NCBI GenBank assembly: GCA_035701465.1
Contig: DASSMU010000053.1
Coordinates: 1-7,534, forward strand
Reading direction: 5' to 3'
Length of the DNA: 7,534 nucleotides
From: VRUE01 sp035701465
Lineage (GTDB): Bacteria > Actinomycetota > Thermoleophilia > Solirubrobacterales > 70-9
In this document: positions 6,223 to 7,534 of the stretch, in pieces
Layout of the letters: each line of letters begins with the position of its first letter
How positions within the stretch are numbered: position 1 is the stretch's first letter
Notes under the pieces: model-generated
What the model was told of the DNA's origin: nothing
Database searches by the model: none
The model's input: the letters and a program-made list of their open reading frames with translations, nothing else
Made by a program: the position numbers and the translations under genes

Positions 6223-7534
6223 GGCGCGGGCGTCGTAGAGGTCCATGAAGTCGTTTTGGTCCGCGGGCAGGAGCTGGTCATGGGTGGCGAAGAAGGCGTC
6301 ACGTCCCGTGTCGGAGGCGTCGATGAACCAGGAGTCTTTGGGGCCTTTGCCCGAGGAGATCAGCGAGAGGCATCCCTTGACCCGGGTGCAGCCTCCCACC
6401 CCGCTCGGCTCGTACTCATAGACGTCCTGAGTGCGACCGTTTTCGTCGGCGGGTGTCAGCGTGTCGAGGCTTTCGAAAAAGAGGCGCCCTTCGCCTAGTG
6501 GGGGCAGGTTGTCGGGCTGGGGGAAGAACTCCGAGTCGGCGTTGATCAGCGAGAGGTTCGAGGTTCCCAGCGGTCGCTGACCGCTGGGGTTGCAGGAAAC
6601 GCAGATGAGGCTGCCGTTGAGCGCGTCGTACTCGAAGACCTCAAAGCAGCCCGGGAAGCCTTCCTTGCTAAGGATCGCGCAGCCCGCCGCTTCGCGCACC
6701 GTGTTGTCATAGCCAGTCAGCGGCGCGGTCGACTCGAAGGCGAGGAAGCGCCCGTCGGCGCTCACCTTAGCGAGGCGGTCGCCTGGCACCGCGGCCCAGG
6801 TGCTGAGCTTCACACCGCCGGCGGGATGGTTATCGATCGCCGCTAGCGCTCCGATGAAGCTGACGGCTCCTTCTTTCCACAGGTAGAGGTTGAAGGCCCC
6901 TTTGCTCGCGATTTCGCCTTCGGCGTTCTCTTCTTCCGGCGGCGTCAGTGCCTCGGTGTCGACGAAGTAGACCCGCGAGAGGTCTTCGCTGGCGCCGGCC
7001 ATCCCCTGGAAGCCCCCCGCCCCACTCGTCAGGTCGGTCGTGGTTTTCGCTTCGAGGTCGTAGAGCTTGCCGTCGGCGAGCAGAACCTTTGCGCCATCGG
7101 GGGTGGCGGTGAGAAACTTGCCCGGGTCGGGGACTTTCGTCGTCGCCGTACCGCCTTCGCGCACGTAGACCTGGCCGTCTGACTTCGTGCTCCAGAAGAC
7201 GCGGCTGCCGTCGTCGGAGATCGCGTGGTCGAAGCCGAAGTCGGCTATCAGGCTGCCCGAGCCGATCACGGCATTGGGGGCAGCGGTGGCATTGCCGGGT
7301 AGGACGTTTACGAGGTGCAGCTTCCCGTTCGACCATTCGTAGAGGTCGGTTTCTTCCGCTTTCACCGTCGGCGCTTTCGGGGCGATGCCGGGAACCGCTT
7401 CGGTCAGCGCGTCATTGGCCTGGAAGATCACGTGCGTGAAGGCGGGTACCGCTTCGCTCCCCGCGTTGGCGCCGGCGTAGTCGATCTGGAAGGGGTTTTC
7501 GCCCCCGGTGCCCGGCGAGCGGCTGGGCGGTTTG
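5992..7534 (-). CDS. Gene A, 3' part: C-terminal half of PD40/TolB-like propeller with basic tail (5' end off window)
   Basis: The frame is open from the window edge (first full codon 7533-7531) to TGA at 5994-5992, giving 513 residues. A GTG at 7431 could be mistaken for the start, but the frame continues upstream with family-like sequence and there is no signal peptide, so this is an internal piece. Repeated PD40 strands are visible: ISDDGSRVFWST, ATPDGAKVLLAD, ASEDLSRVYFVD, VSADGRFLAFES and DTGRDAFFATHD. Several are followed by an acidic loop ending in a D-x-Y strand (LTPADENG...DVYEY, LLPADQND...DLYD). Cysteines occur in close pairs (CVSCNP, CTRVKGC). The last ~75 residues are a Pro-rich linker with CEGEACPGP, then CAKGKVRRHGKC and an Arg/His/Lys tail. 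The first 46 residues are identical to the end of the 5' piece at 1-141, in the same phase. The piece is either the rest of that gene or a near-identical paralogue upstream of gene B. The stop overlaps gene B's ATG. Confidence 0.91.
   Translation of the reverse strand, partial: KPPSRSPGTGGENPFQIDYAGANAGSEAVPAFTHVIFQANDALTEAVPGIAPKAPTVKAEETDLYEWSNGKLHLVNVLPGNATAAPNAVIGSGSLIADFGFDHAISDDGSRVFWSTKSDGQVYVREGGTATTKVPDPGKFLTATPDGAKVLLADGKLYDLEAKTTTDLTSGAGGFQGMAGASEDLSRVYFVDTEALTPPEEENAEGEIASKGAFNLYLWKEGAVSFIGALAAIDNHPAGGVKLSTWAAVPGDRLAKVSADGRFLAFESTAPLTGYDNTVREAAGCAILSKEGFPGCFEVFEYDALNGSLICVSCNPSGQRPLGTSNLSLINADSEFFPQPDNLPPLGEGRLFFESLDTLTPADENGRTQDVYEYEPSGVGGCTRVKGCLSLISSGKGPKDSWFIDASDTGRDAFFATHDQLLPADQNDFMDLYDARAGGGIEEPPLPTPCEGEACPGPVPNPPEAPGAGSSTLQVNEPPPPRPCAKGKVRRHGKCLKRPRRHRHAHHKRGGAR
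7394..7534. repeat. 141-bp perfect direct terminal repeat, right copy
   Basis: Identical to bases 1-141 and in the same reading phase: GTG at 7431-7429 corresponds to codon 858 at 38-36 of the 5' piece. Merging the two copies gives a 7393-bp loop with an unbroken gene A. Confidence 0.97.

Noticed and set aside
5992..7431. A complete 479-aa gene starting at GTG 7431
   Set aside because: The frame continues upstream to the window edge with propeller-like sequence, there is no signal peptide at the GTG, and the same codon occurs as internal Val858 in the 5' piece.
1..7534. A small plasmid, circular virus or phage genome with terminal repeats
   Set aside because: There is no replication, capsid, terminase, integrase or partition gene, and the closed loop would have no non-coding base for an origin or promoter. 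Not formally excluded without reads.
1..7534. CRISPR array, tRNA, rRNA, riboswitch or hairpin terminator
   Set aside because: No short regularly spaced direct repeats, no tRNA-like cloverleaf arms and no GC hairpin followed by T-run were seen; all of the sequence is accounted for by the minus-strand genes.

Overview
The window is a GC-rich, wholly minus-strand coding segment with no recognisable non-coding stretch. It resembles the large secreted beta-propeller/FN3/Ig-like proteins abundant in Thermoleophilia (Solirubrobacterales-like Actinomycetota). This is an inference from family motifs: the DQRAYELVSP hinge, NHL- and PD40-type propellers, HGKC-type basic tails, and avoidance of TTA, CTA and TCA codons. 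No rRNA, taxonomic marker or mobility gene is present to confirm it.

Layout, in transcription order (right to left). (1) 7534-5992: the 3' part of gene A, the second half of a PD40/TolB-like propeller ending in a Pro/Cys linker and a basic tail; its 5' end is off the window. (2) 5995-2606: complete gene B, a 1129-aa secreted protein built from four diverged copies of a Cys-containing 'LPxG' module, with two Ig-like domains inserted between copies 1 and 2. (3) 2609-1: the 5' part of an A-type gene, with a signal peptide, an NHL-like propeller carrying an inserted small domain, two FN3-like domains, the DQRAYELVSP hinge and the first half of a PD40 propeller; its 3' end is off the window. Both gene junctions are 4-nt ATGA stop/start overlaps with Shine-Dalgarno sequences inside the upstream gene, so translation is probably coupled.

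The most striking fact is at the ends. Bases 1-141 and 7394-7534 are identical, lie inside the same A-type reading frame and are in phase. Joining them gives one uninterrupted 1336-aa gene A, and a closed 7393-bp loop consisting of exactly two genes that overlap each other at both junctions (4011 + 3390 - 8 = 7393), with no room for a promoter, terminator or origin. An autonomous plasmid or phage is therefore unlikely. The loop is better read as a head-to-tail tandem A-B-A-B array (or near-identical paralogous copies) collapsed by a de Bruijn assembler; 141 is a standard k-mer size in such assemblers. A real circle cannot be excluded without reads.

Functionally, A and B look like a co-translated pair of exported, multidomain, disulfide-rich proteins with basic C-terminal tails. 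Binding or scaffolding at the cell surface is plausible. No catalytic motif was seen and no specific function is claimed.
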